Shown piece by piece: positions 45,320 through 56,013 of a stretch of DNA of 64,000 bases. Each line of letters opens with the position of its first letter. The stretch's first letter is position 1. Source of the stretch: Arachnopeziza araneosa (Eukaryota > Ascomycota > Leotiomycetes > Helotiales > Arachnopezizaceae); NCBI GenBank assembly GCA_003988855.1, contig QYAI01000028.1, positions 186,001-250,000 on the forward strand, read 5' to 3'. Both the position numbers and the translations under genes were made by a program. The notes under the pieces were generated by a model that made no database searches, had not been told where the DNA came from, and saw only the letters and a program-made list of their open reading frames with translations.

Positions 45320-45985
45320 GGTTGAGATGTTTTCGATGTGAAGTTGAGTGTGTGTCATGTCCTGTATGTCAAAATATGTAAGGTGGATTGCTGATTCTTT
45401 GTGGCACTACTAGCTAGGGGCATTACAAGTTGGAAACGGAAAGAAAGAGGGGCTAGAGAAAGATGAGGTAGAGAGGGAGAAGGATGTTAAACAAGGCGGA
45501 GGTGAATGTTTGTATTATCTTAGTAAACGGACCTTATTATTTAAACTAACTTCAGAGCGCTAGCATATCACGTACATATTGTGTGACCAGCCCTACCTAC
45601 TAGGTAGGAATGTAGGCACCTAAGTACCCAAATTGCCTTGTGCATGTCTTTCTTTGTCCAATAATTTCCTGAGCTGTTTTATCTTGGAATGCAAGGACAA
45701 TCTTCTGCTGAACCTGGCATTGGAGCCGACTTGAAGTCTCAACAATACCAAATCCTCTCACCAATCCTAACCCTGGCCTCCATCAAACTTTACCCTTCTG
45801 CTTCATCGCCTTGTGCAAGTTGTTATCTCGCCTTCTATTCACTTTCTAAGTCCAGTTGGACTGAGCTTATAGTAATTTAATCACTGTTTTTCTTTGTCAA
45901 CGCCGCATGGCTCTCCAGCGCTAGCAGCAACAAAACATCGATTTCTACCTATCCCAACCTCTCCTAAGCCCACGCCACCGCCACC
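45320..45985. other. Intergenic, no gene seen
   Basis: 666 bp with divergent decayed genes at both sides. A CCACCATG-type context just precedes the SPX start; otherwise nothing recognised. Confidence 0.4.
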
Positions 45986-46574
45986 ATGAGATTTGGCCGT
46001 GATCTTCACAGGTATCAAGTCCCTGAGTGGACAGCATCCTATGTCCACTACGCTGCATTGAAGAAACTGTAGAAGTTTACTGTCAAAGCGATTGCGGAGG
46101 AACAGCCACAGGCTGCCGTCTTGTGGCAAGAGCTCAATGCCGCACTCAAACATGACATCGCTCAAGTTGAGGCTTTCTACTTGCACAGGTCTGCACTCCT
46201 CAAACAGGGAGCCGCAGTCTTGTGCAACCGATATGGCAAACCTACCGATTTCCCCTCCTTCGTCTCTTTTGCTATTCATGAGCTCAGCCAGCAGGAAGCA
46301 GAAGAAGTCCTGGCGTTTAGCCTTGAGCTACTTTGGGGCTGAAGAAGTTGCAACGGTACTGGAAAGTGAATGGAGACGGCTTCAATAACCTTCACCATAA
46401 ATTAAGAGGCTCTCGGAGAGAAGTTTCGACGACCTCCAGTTGTTTCAATGCGAATTCGCACGGTAATGTCACTCCATCGAGAGTCTAGATCAACTAGACA
46501 AGGCCGTAACGAATCTCAACTTTGCCAATACAACGTATTTACAATCGGGACTTTCTCGGCTCATCAAACCCTAG
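45986..46574 (+). pseudogene. SPX-domain fragment (Gde1-like N-terminus), broken
   Basis: From an ATG in a CCACCATG context the frame gives MRFGRDLHRYQVPEWTASYV and HYAALKKL, the start of an SPX domain, then TAG at 46070-46072. The same frame resumes: VKAIAEEQPQAAVLWQELNA, KHDIAQVEAFYLHRSALLKQ, CNRYGKPTDFPSF, then AIHELSQQEAEEVL. After a frame change the chain continues near 46339 as LKKLQRYWKVNGDGFNNLHH and later ESLDQLDKAVTNLNFA. These are the SPX helices (the KKL...YGKVNRDGF block near its end) that sense inositol pyrophosphate/phosphate status. In fungi this layout begins Gde1-type glycerophosphodiesterases and vacuolar phosphate proteins. With one stop, at least one frameshift and no following domain it is a pseudogene. 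Confidence 0.72.
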
Positions 46575-47162
46575 CCAAGGGGTGACCGAGGTGAGCCTCA
46601 CTTCTATAAGCCCACCTTGGATCTGAATCCTGGGGGTGATGGGTGAGCCAAACCCGAGCTAGGCTGAGCAAGTTTCCAACTTTTTCTAATTTGGTTACTC
46701 GATCTGAGTTATACACTTACAACACCTGGGATTTATTGACTCCATTCGTTGAGGCCGATGCTTTATGTACATAATTTAATCGACCTCAGATGAAACACCG
46801 TAGGAACTTAAGGTAAAGGCCTCTGCTTTCTAAGGGGCCACGTTTTTTTCGTTGGCTAAATCAGAATTAATAGCTCAACTTTAATATGTTTTTAATATTA
46901 TCATGTATGAGTTGCCTATTTAAATAATACTAGTGTAGATCCAGCCTGTGAATCAAATGCCATCGATAATATTATTAACTTCTAGAAAAATTTGAGAGTA
47001 TATAATCATGTCTCGAGCCCTGGAGGTAGTTGAGAATAATAACGACAGTAGTCAGGATATCGCGAGTCATGGTAAAAATCTATAAACGTCACGTATAAAC
47101 TTTGCTCAATTAATCTAGCTGCATAACATGTGCCTCCTCTTCTAGTACCTTCCAACGTATGG
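46575..47162. other. AT-rich intergenic region, no gene
   Basis: Strongly AT-rich from about 46850 to 47140 (for example AATAGCTCAACTTTAATATG, TTTTAATATTATCATG). The rest of the expected Gde1 sequence (ankyrin repeats) is not recognisable here. Fits a mutated, repeat-targeted stretch. Confidence 0.45.
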
Positions 47163-50081
47163 CTAGCGTCTCTCGGTGCGCACCTTCTCTGCCTCAGCGT
47201 ACTTCCCCTGCTCCCAAAGTGTAAGGACGACGTTATTTATACTATTTTGAGTATGAGGGTGCTCTTCTCCAGATAGCTTCCGGCGTAAAGCGAGCGTCTC
47301 TCGGTGCATTTTCTCTGCTTCGGCGTACTTCTCTTGGTGGCTAAGTGCTTGGGCGAGGTTGTTCATACTTGTTAGAGTATGAGGGTGCTCTTCTCCAGAT
47401 ACCTTCTGACGTAAAGCGAGCGTCTCTCGGTGCATTTTCTCTGCTTCGGCGTACTTCCCTTGGGAGCTAAGTGCCCCAGCGAGGTTGTTCATACTCGTTA
47501 GAGTGTCAGGGTGCTCTTCTCCTGATACCTTTCGATCTAAAGCTAGCGTCTCTCGGTGCATCTTCTCTGCTTCGGCGTACTTTCCTTGGGAGCTAAGTGC
47601 TCGAGCGAGGTTGTTCATACTCGTTAGAGTATGAGGGTGCTCTTCTCCAGATACCTTCCGACGTAAAGCGAGTGTCTCTTGGTGCATCTTCTCTGCTTCG
47701 GCGTACTTTCCTTGGTGGTAAAGCGAGTGTCTCTTGGTGCATCTTCTCTGCTTCGGCGTACTTTCCTTGGTGNCTAAGNGCTCGAGCGAGGTTGTTCATA
47801 CTCGTTAGAGTATGAGGGTGCTCTTCTCCAGATACCTTCCGACGTAAAGCGAGCGTTCTTTGATGCATCTTCTCTGCCCCGATGTACTGCCCGATACTAA
47901 TTTGACACTGTCCTATCCGATCTAGCAAATCAATCATAGCCATCTTGTTATCGCTACGGACCTCAATCGTATCCGCAAGATGGATTCCGTGAGGCAAGTA
48001 TTTTGTCCATATCTCCCGATCAGTATGACCACCTACTGGAATAACCTCTGCTAATCTATTCAGTGCCTTGTCTACCCATGTTGATAGTTTATCCTCCATC
48101 CTCAACCAGTTGCGTATCGCCATATAAACAAGTCGATGGACATAAAAAGCCTCCTCTCTAGTCCTTCGGGTTATGAATGAATATGCTGTCAAGGTTCCAA
48201 TTGCATTTTTCTGTTTAACCAAGGACTCTCCATGTGGTAATAGTGATATAGTGATATCGTCTCGCAGTAGAACCCCTATGAATGATAGATATTCAGCTGC
48301 AAGGCGATCCTGACTTCTGATTTGCCTAAAAGAAATTAGCCAGGTCGTTGCCACTGGGTTTTTCTGGCTACGATATCTTCTGCGATCTTCAAAATCTTCG
48401 CTTAAGACCTCGATTATCTCTTGCTCGCTCTTGTTATAGAATGACAAATATTCTGAGATAGGTGTCGAGTTCTCATTTATATAAGCTGCTGCTTGCCTGA
48501 TTGCCAGTGGTAGATCAAGAAGCAAGTCTAAGAGTTCTGTTGTACGAACGTCGTCGTCAAGTAAGTTGTGCTTTTGAACCTGGATACTTTTCATGAGAAG
48601 TTCTACGGATTCCTGCCTGCTCATCGCTTGGATACGAATCACGTTCGCCTCTGCAAACCTCGTAGCAGCCTTGTTATCTCGAGTTGTGAAGAGAACAGCT
48701 CCGTTGCCGCAGTTTGGTAGGTATTCAATAAGTGCACGTGACGTTCTTGGGTCATCAACTTTACTAAACATCTCGTAATTATCGGCGTTGTCCACAATTA
48801 GCATCCATGGACTATGGAGGCCCTCGAGTGCTGTAAGCACTAGCTGCTTCACATTTGCCTTATCATCCTCAAATCCTGGTATTCCTAGCTTTTGGGCAAT
48901 TTCGCGATACGAATTGTCAAAGCTGGCGTCATCGCTGGCCTGGACCCAGAAAACAGAGCATTCTGGTGCCATATCTAGAATCTGGTAGGCAAATTCTAAG
49001 GCGATTTGAGTCTTGCCAATCCCACCAAGACCATCCAGCGCCATCCATGGACACATGCCAGCAAATCTCGCAGGGTCGAGTTCTGTGATTAGCTGCTCTA
49101 GACAGTATTCACGCCCAACAAAGTTGGCGTTGCGTGGGAAAGGAAGATTCTGGTGGCCTAAATACAATTAGTAATGCTATATACTACTTGGGGGGATTGT
49201 TTGAGCTAGAACTTAATATACCTCGTTTTGATGATACAGCATGCGTCACTTTGCGACATAGATTAGTGTGACTTCTTGTGCATATTTGAGATCCAATAAA
49301 AAGTCTACAGAAACATACGGGCTTTCCCTAAAGTAATAGGGTTAATACTTCTGTCGACCGCCTCTTGAAGCCGCTGAAATGCATGATCTCGCCCTTCCCC
49401 ATAAATAAGGGGCAAAAAGACGCCGAAAATGCCTAGCAAAGAGTAAGCTTTGTCTTCTGCTTTTTTTGTCTCGCGATTTTTTGCCCATGAAAATCGCTCT
49501 TCGACGCTGAATTCAGATAAAGGTGTCCCTTGAAGAGCCGAGACTGCGATTCCTGTTGTCTCGTGAATTGGCCGCTCTAGCGACTTTTTGTCGCCAAGGA
49601 GCTTGCCCTCTAGGGAGAAGAACTGTACTAATTGTGGGGCGAGTAGCTCTTGCAGTGTCCAGCCCCGAGTAAACCATCTACTCTTTCGAAAAGCCTCGTA
49701 GCCTAGCTGGGGGGATCCTGTGGCCGAATTTGGGTTGTATAATGAAACATCTGCTAAATAGACGTAACATATAGCTGCGTTCCGATACCAGCGATACATA
49801 GAGTTGAGAGCCTCTGAGAGCTCGGTATGGTTTGCTTTATCAATGCAACAAGTGTCTACCCAGCAATAGCGGAAGCCATCGCGTGCAGCTTGCTCTCCAC
49901 AAAATTGGATCTTTTGATATCCAGCTTTAGACTTCCCACAGCCTTCATTCATTTCCTTAAAGGTAACCTCTTCATCATCGTTTCCCCAGGTATGTGAAAG
50001 TATAGCATAAGCAGGTGTGTTGCCAACAAGGTCTTCGGTGAGGCCAAAATCGCCATTGTCTCGAAGTTCCAAAAGCCGCAT
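47163..50081 (-). CDS. Fungal NLR: HET - NB-ARC - TPR receptor
   Basis: Three exons: 50081-49319, 49248-49222 (27 nt) and 49157-47163. The joints are in phase 1 and give NPITLGKALTHAVSSKRGHQ then NLPFPRNANFVGREYCLEQL. Domains in order: HET (MRLLELRDNGDFGLTEDLVG, YAILSHTWG, FRYCWVDTCCIDKANHTELS, SRWFTRGWTLQELLAPQLVQ, AYSLLGIFGVFLPLIYGEG); NB-ARC ATPase (P-loop MALDGLGGIGKTQIALEFAY, Walker B SPWMLIVDNAD, DLPLAIRQAAAYI); C-terminal TPR repeats of 42 residues (KYAEAEKMHRETLALRRKVS, GEEHPHTLTSMNNLARALSS). Proteins of this build resemble incompatibility receptors: the TPR part senses, NB-ARC switches, HET triggers cell death. The repeats are near identical in DNA, and the frame is lost once inside them at an unresolved sequence (47690-47780); treat length and integrity as uncertain. 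Confidence 0.85.
47200..47860 (-). repeat. Near-identical 126-bp tandem repeats coding the TPR region
   Basis: About six full 42-codon units lie head to tail. Neighbouring units differ at only a few positions (for example RETLALRRKVS against RETLALDRKVS). Such homogeneity indicates recent duplication or gene conversion. One copy is partial, with repeated words around 47690-47770. Confidence 0.85.
47773..47779. other. Ambiguous bases (N) in the repeat array
   Basis: N at 47773 and at 47779, within one TPR repeat unit. They sit exactly where the reading frame breaks and where a 60-odd-base stretch is duplicated imperfectly, so the array was probably misassembled here. Confidence 0.95.
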
Positions 50082-51263
50082 TTTAGAGGTGTAGATATCA
50101 AAGGTTCCTACTTCTGAGAAGTATTTCGGGGGAAACGTCCAAGTTGAGATCTTTATGAAGTAGCAAGGGGCTTGATGACTGCAAGAGTGCTAAGGTCGGG
50201 CATGAGGCTTTGCGCTCGATGCCTGAAGTTGGTGGCCGCAATCGGATTGCTCGCCTAGCCAATAACAAATGATGGAATATTTATTACGAAGCAGTGCATG
50301 CGAAAATCAAGCTTAGATGATATTACTTGCGAAGATGCTCTTACCTGATCAATTCACAAGTATCTTCTGTCCAGTTTATATCTTCTCACTGCCTCCTTTA
50401 CATAACCATGAATTCGCATCTAGCTGTGTCTATCCGTGTGAGCTGATAAAAGGTTACAACCTTCATTTATCCAAGAGCAGCGGGTAACACCGGAGTGTGC
50501 TTTTTGTCCGCGAAAGGGCTATTCCACTTGCAAATCGAATGAGCGCTCTCGCTCCCTTGCTAGTCTATTGTCAAACCCCAGCAACATATCTGTATTTAAA
50601 CATGTCACTGTATTGGGGTGCTAGATTCGAAGTCATCTGTTAAGATATCGCACCTCGTGAAGAGGTATTGACTTATGCCTGAGGCTATAAGGCAAGGACA
50701 GTAGTACGTGTAGAGCATGAAAGAGGCATTTGGATCTGAGAAAATTCTTGGCGTTTCGCAGACCATTAAATTTCCTCCCCTGGAAATATGTCACCGTGTA
50801 GGCTATTGCGGCGGGGTTGCATGGCTCTGGATGAATTTAAGTGTTTTTGCTACAGGGATTTATTAAAAAGGTCTTCCCTTCTCGTATGTATGAATATGGA
50901 TGGATAGAAGAGAATGGCAGTGTCGACATAAGGATACAGGATTACACGGAATTTGCGACATACAGTTTTTGCATGCATACCACAGATGTGATGAGTGCGC
51001 GAGAATAGAACGCAGCTTTGCAACACAGTTTTACAAATTTTTGTTATGTGATATTCGAGGATTAACTTATTGTTTTTTGATTAATATTTGGAATTGCATA
51101 TTTTACTCTTTTGCCCTTGCATACAATTTCTAGTGTTTCCCTCTGTGAAGACTTATTGTTATGGGCTGCAGGAACCTTCAATACAATATATAACCTTCTC
51201 ACTTCGCACAAGCGAGAGTTGCCACTTGTTTTCTAAGTGCTTGGGTGAGCTGCAGGGGAGCTG
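50082..51263. other. Intergenic, AT-rich, no gene seen
   Basis: About 1.2 kb upstream of the NLR start. Small frames at 50900-51321 lack family signatures. It probably holds the NLR promoter; the part from about 50600 on is AT-rich. Confidence 0.45.
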
Positions 51264-51907
51264 TTATTGTAAATGCTCCATATTAAGGTGCCATGCTGAG
51301 AAAATTCCACGAGAAGAGTAAAAGAACGGGCCTTCGCTCCACGCTCCGAATTCAGGTCGTGCGAGATATACCGATTTGCACCCAATGGATGAAAACAAGG
51401 AATAAACCTCAACACTGAAATCCTTCGGCAGTCGGTTGGTTATCAATATAATAGCAGGTAGGAAGTCGGCCGAGAAGACATCGTCTGCTGCAAACAGCTC
51501 GAACTTCGTCTCCAGTAAGCTTCGAGTAATAGGCAAGCCATCACTGTTAATTACAGTCAACGGTGCCCATTCCGGTAAGGATGTCAAGTCGAGTTGGAGC
51601 TAGTACACATCAGTAAAATATAAATGTATGTGACTGGAACACTCGTGAATTACATCTGGGGAGCTTTGGACGAAGTATGTTACGTCTCCAAGTTCAAAAA
51701 CCGTGGTAGCTTTGATGTTAGAGAAGCTTTCATTATTGCCAGTTGAGTGAACCCTTTAGATCTCGATTGAAGTAGCGGTTGGCATCTTGTAGGCATTCCA
51801 GGCACTATTCCGAATATTTTTGAGGTTTGGTCAAGGTCTAAGAAAACCAACACACTTGCGATAACAAAAAAGCCCAAGGCGGCATAGAGGCAGCGGTGAC
51901 GGCTCAT
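51264..51907 (-). pseudogene. N-terminal fragment of an Arp1-type fungal amidase
   Basis: On the minus strand, 51907 starts a signal-anchor-like stretch (MSRHRCLYAALGFFVIASVL) in one frame; another frame gives KATTVFELGDVTYFVQSSPD and, downstream from 51587, LTSLPEWAPLTVINSDGLPI, ADDVFSADFLPAIILITN and YLARPEFGAWSEGPFFYSSR. The VFELGDVTYFV and DDVF.DFL segments with GPFFYSS are what I recognise from the N-terminal domain that precedes the amidase domain in fungal scytalone dehydratase-like Arp1 proteins. The chain ends soon after and no amidase signature (GSS.GSA) is present. Frame changes and truncation make it a pseudogene. Recognition is moderate. Confidence 0.45.
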
Positions 51908-52380
51908 ACCTGATAGGTCGTGTATTGTGAAAGAGTTGTGTCCGACGAATAAAAATCCTCAAATTCCGAAGGTCGGTCAGCTCCTCTTTGTGGGGGGGGG
52001 GGGTTTAGCCATCTATCTCAGCACCGAAGTGAGGCGAACGACGTTACATAGCAACGACTTTTAACTTCGCCTTTGCCTTTAATAAAGCAGAACTGTCTGT
52101 TGTATAATCTCACACCTGTGCATTGAAGTGTATACAGTATAGTGCGAGGACGAAAACGTTAATCAATCTCACTTCTTGTAAAGGCTTTGACAGTGTGTAA
52201 GAGTTAGGTAATACAGCGTCTGCATTCGACAATCGAAGCCAATAAGATTATATTACCTTGCAATGCAATAAGTGCATAAGATGGTGATATACTGTGGAAT
52301 ATTGATTCAAGAAAGAAGGCACTGTTAGCACCAGTAAACTGGTCGACTTCAGAAAGCGATATTCAGCACAACTCATATCC
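51908..52380. other. Intergenic, G10 tract
   Basis: No gene. Contains a run of about ten G at 51993-52003, otherwise AT-rich. Nothing else seen. Confidence 0.4.
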
Positions 52381-53785
52381 AGACATTGGAATCTCCATCA
52401 AGATTGCTGCGATCGGTACTACCGGATCAACCGCTTTGATAAATTTGCTCCTATTTAATGACGCGACGAACTACCCGCACTTATTTACAACTACGGATCT
52501 TAGAAGTGTGAAGTTGATATTCACTCCGTCAAAAAGGTTAACAATTCTCTAGAAGGAGGCGAACATATTGGTGGAGCCGTTGCGCTCCTTACAAACCTCA
52601 AGGAAGGCCTTGGCTTAAGTCGCGAGAGCTTGATCCGGAATTACACAATCCCTATTCTTGAAAAAAAATCCCTGCAGCCCATTGGGATCATCACGTTTGA
52701 ATTTCTCGTCGTAAAGCCATTCCATTCGCCAAGGATCGACCCAGTTGCTCCGAGTGAGATTTGGAACCGATCAGGTTCAACTCAGATCATAGGACTTAGA
52801 GGTATGCTTCTGGTGATTACACTATAACTACCATTCGAAAGTTAATCATGGTACAGGATTTGGACAGAATAATCCGACATTCAAACGCTTGCAGCTTGGT
52901 GAGAATATAATTCAGGTTAGTATTCCAGTACGAACTTCTGTTTGAATCTTCGCTCATCAACTTAGTCCTTCTTATCAACCATGAATTTCGGCCTCTCATA
53001 TATTGAAGTAAGAAACAATTCATACGTTTAGATTGATTACACTAACAGATCATTAGTGTGGTATGTGATATGCCATCGATGTACGATCTATCCTTTAGAG
53101 CCAAATAAATAATAGATGTACAATTAACAAATGACCACGTTCCTGTTATCTAGCGTGCCTTTCTCCTCAACGAAAGTGAAGCAGATTTTGCTGCTCATCA
53201 TTTCAGCTGCGATCAGTAAGATCTTATTCATCTTTGGACGTCGCAAAATGCTGCCGTTAACCTCCTTTGCACAGTTTATACATATCAGCAACGCAACGAC
53301 AACTAATGATTCAGTAGTTCTGTCCGAGAACAAAGAATCATCCCATTCACCATCTGAATTAAGAAGAAGTCCAAGATTACGCTCGTGCTTGATCTAACCA
53401 CAGACCTCAGGAGCCAGTTCTTGCTCGAACGTTTGAAGCATACCTTTGAATTCAAATTAAAAGGCTTCAAAGGAAATGCTAAAGGAGACCACATTCATGG
53501 GTCTTTCACGACATTGCAGGAAATTCTTCTCACCTTACCTGAAAGTCTGAGCATTGACATCGAATTGAGTAAGAATATGACTTCACATATTTACCCATAG
53601 AATACCCAATGCTTTGGAACATGGACACTTATGCTGTGGAGCTAAACACTTTCGTCGACGCCATCCTTCACAAAGTCTATGAATTCGGTGGACATCGAGA
53701 CATCATATTCACATCATTCAGTCTAGAGCTTTGTATCCTACTCTCGCACAAGCAGCAACAGTATGCTGTCCTCTTCCTTAACTCT
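52381..53785 (+). pseudogene. Broken glycerophosphodiester phosphodiesterase (GDPD) domain, Gde1-like
   Basis: Pieces in order on the plus strand: GISIKIAAIGTTGST and FTTTDLRSVKLIFTPSK; after a frameshift, VNNSLEGGEHIGGAVALLTN, LKEGLGLSRESLIRNYTIPI and PIGIITFEFLVVKPFHSP; then WNRSGSTQIIGLRG, which is the GHRG site of GDPD enzymes with the catalytic His replaced by Leu (CTT at 52795-52797). A good intron (52802-52856) leads to GFGQNNPTFKRLQLGENIIQ; DVQLTNDHVPVI is then cut by TAG at 53151-53153. Further on: FKLKGFKGNAKGDHIHGSFT and NMDTYAVELNTFVDAILHKV, FGGHRDIIFTSFSLELC. It is homologous to the C-terminal half of Gde1. Stops, frameshifts and the His change make it inactive. Confidence 0.75.
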
Positions 53786-54362
53786 TGACCTAAGCAGAAA
53801 ATTTGCAACCAGAACTTATCTCAGTGCAGATAATCTGGCCCCAAAAAATGGCAAAAGACAAAAATTGGAGTTTTTGTGTCTCTTGCTTCGCAGCCTCATT
53901 ACCATGCATGAAAAATATTATTTTGAGAAAGTTAGTATAGGAGTAAGGAAGCCTAAGGTGATGTGTAAAGTAACTAGGTCTACTGTATTTTGTTTGAACG
54001 CATAATCCTGGAGATATGGATTTCACCAAGATGAAATGGATGAGTGTCTTGTATGATACGAAGGAAGAAATCGATCAAGTGCTGAGGTGGATCACTGATT
54101 ACGCTAGTTGAGCCTTTGATTACCGAAGAGCTAGATATTATAACGATAACATAGGTTTGTTCTCACCCATCAGCATCTGCTTCTGGATTCTCAGAGCCCA
54201 TTTCTGATTCACAACGTACTGGTACTCCAACCAGCTCGAGAAGAGAGTGCTAGCGAAAACGGCTTCTTCTGGATTAATTTGGATTGAGAGCATCTTACAA
54301 AGCATCGTGCTGAAAAAGAATACTTGAAAGATGTCCTCCCATCCTTAGACCCAACTTACGCA
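53786..54362. other. Decayed sequence, no gene
   Basis: 577 bp after the recognisable GDPD pieces. I could not extend the homology further or see another gene. Confidence 0.4.
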
Positions 54363-55693
54363 TCACGTCAGCTTCTCAATCTCTTCACAAACCGCCTTTG
54401 TAACATCCTTCGTCATAGCCGACCCACCCAGATCTTTTGTCAACACTCCCTTCTCACACACATTCTCCACAGCCTTCATGAGCAAGTTTTTCGCATCTTC
54501 TTCTCCCAACCAACCCAACATCTCAGCCGCACTCCAGAAAGTAGCTACTGGATTAGCGATACCCTTACCCGTGATGTCAAAGGCGGAACCATGCACAGGC
54601 TCGAAGAGACTCGGGCTCTTTCGTGTGGGATCGAGGTTACTGGATGGTGCAACGCCAATGCTGCCAGCTAGAGCTGCTGCAAGATCACTCAGGATATCCA
54701 TGTGCAGATTTGTGCCAACGATTGTGTCTAAAGAGCTCGGGTTATTGACCATGCGTACAGTCATTGCATCAACAAGCATTTTGTCCCACTTCACGTCAGG
54801 GAAATCTTTCGAAACTTTTAGTGCTACTTCATCCCATAGCACCATCCCGTTTCTCATGCTATTGCTCTTTGTCACAACAGTGAGCAGTTTCCTAGGTCGC
54901 TGCTGAGCTGCAGAGAATGCAAAACGCATGATGCGTTCTATACCGACGTAGGTGAAGATTGCTACCTCGGTTGCTACTTCCCAAGTTTGACCGCGATGTG
55001 ATCTGCCCCCATGGCCAGAACTACCGACAAATTAATATGTAGATTATCACCTGAAAGAGATGGGAGTTGAAGACCCAATTCCCTACGACAAATTGCTAGG
55101 CTGGAAGAAACTTTGAGACAGCTTCAAACCCCTTTAGTCTCATGGAGTAAACAACGAATCAGGATGAGAAGAACACCTACTACTCGCCCTCAGAGTTCTC
55201 TCGAACAAGAAGCCAGTCAATGTCCTTAGCGCCCGCCGTGCGAAGAGGAGATTGTGTTCCAGGAAACGTACGAACAGGGCGAACATTAGCATAGAGCTGC
55301 AAGGGACCACGGATGGCAAGAAGAAGACCCCATAGCGAGATATGATCAGGTACATCTGTTTCTATTAGCTTTGCATTGATTTCTAAAGAGGAACTCACCA
55401 GGTGCTCCCACTGAGCCAAACAAGGCAGCATCGTAACCTCGGAGAACATCAAGTACATTCTCATCCACGTAACGGCCATGTTCTTTGTAATAAGCTGTAC
55501 CCCATGGAATATGAGTAAACTCGATAGTGAAGGTTTTCATTGACTGGGCTAGTTTTTCGACTACTTGGATAGCTGCGCTAACGACTTCAGGACCGATGCC
55601 ATCAGCTGGGATGGAAGCTATGCGGTAATTATGGGACTTGCTCGGAGGAGCTATGTTGGACGCTTGTCCTAGGCTTTGGTTTGTGGTTGACAT
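54363..55693 (-). CDS. Tartrate / D-malate dehydrogenase-type isocitrate/isopropylmalate family enzyme
   Basis: Exons 55693-55399, 55355-55181 and 55020-54363 join (phases 1 and 2) to 375 residues. The joints restore FGSVGAPDVPDHISLWGLLL and ENSEGEYSGHGGRSHRGQTW. Family marks: IASIPADGIGPEVV at the N-terminus, VRPVRTFPGTQSPL with the substrate Arg cluster, VRENSEGEY, KSNSMRNGMVLWDEV, the metal-binding Asp segment VDAMTVRMVNNPSSLDTIVG followed by TNLHMDILSDLAAALAGSIG, and FEPVHGSAFDITGKGIANPV. The layout and RENSEGEYSG..GR motif fit tartrate dehydrogenase/decarboxylase and D-malate dehydrogenase rather than leucine biosynthesis. It oxidatively decarboxylates D-malate or tartrate with NAD. It is divergent from the dehalogenase-like hydrolase 320 bp away. 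Confidence 0.88.
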
Positions 55694-56013
55694 GGCAAAA
55701 GTGGATATGCTAGATGTAGCCTCAAAACTCTCTCGTGCGAATTAAACTGCGGAAAAGTGTAAGATGATTGTATCAAATGTTTAGCAATCTTTATATATAC
55801 GAATATCCTTCGGAAGAAGCGGAATTGCAATGATGTAAACGCCAATTTGTTTCCCGCAGGTGATACTCGTGCTTGTTTTAACGATCGCCCGACCACATTG
55901 TCATAGGTTGGCTCGGCACGTCGTCGGGATCGACAAAAAATACGGAATCATTAGGAAGGATATAAAGGTGAAATTAGGAACAGCTTGATAAGAGATTATC
56001 TCAAATTGAAATC
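55694..56013. promoter_or_regulatory. Shared divergent promoter, dehydrogenase / hydrolase
   Basis: 320 bp between two divergent starts; TTTATATATACG near 55789-55800 could be a TATA-like element for the minus-strand gene. Co-regulation of the two catabolic genes is inference. Confidence 0.4.

Noticed and set aside
52381..53785. Intact GDPD enzyme
   Set aside because: Contains a TAG, frameshifts and His-to-Leu in the catalytic GHRG site; homology remains, function does not.
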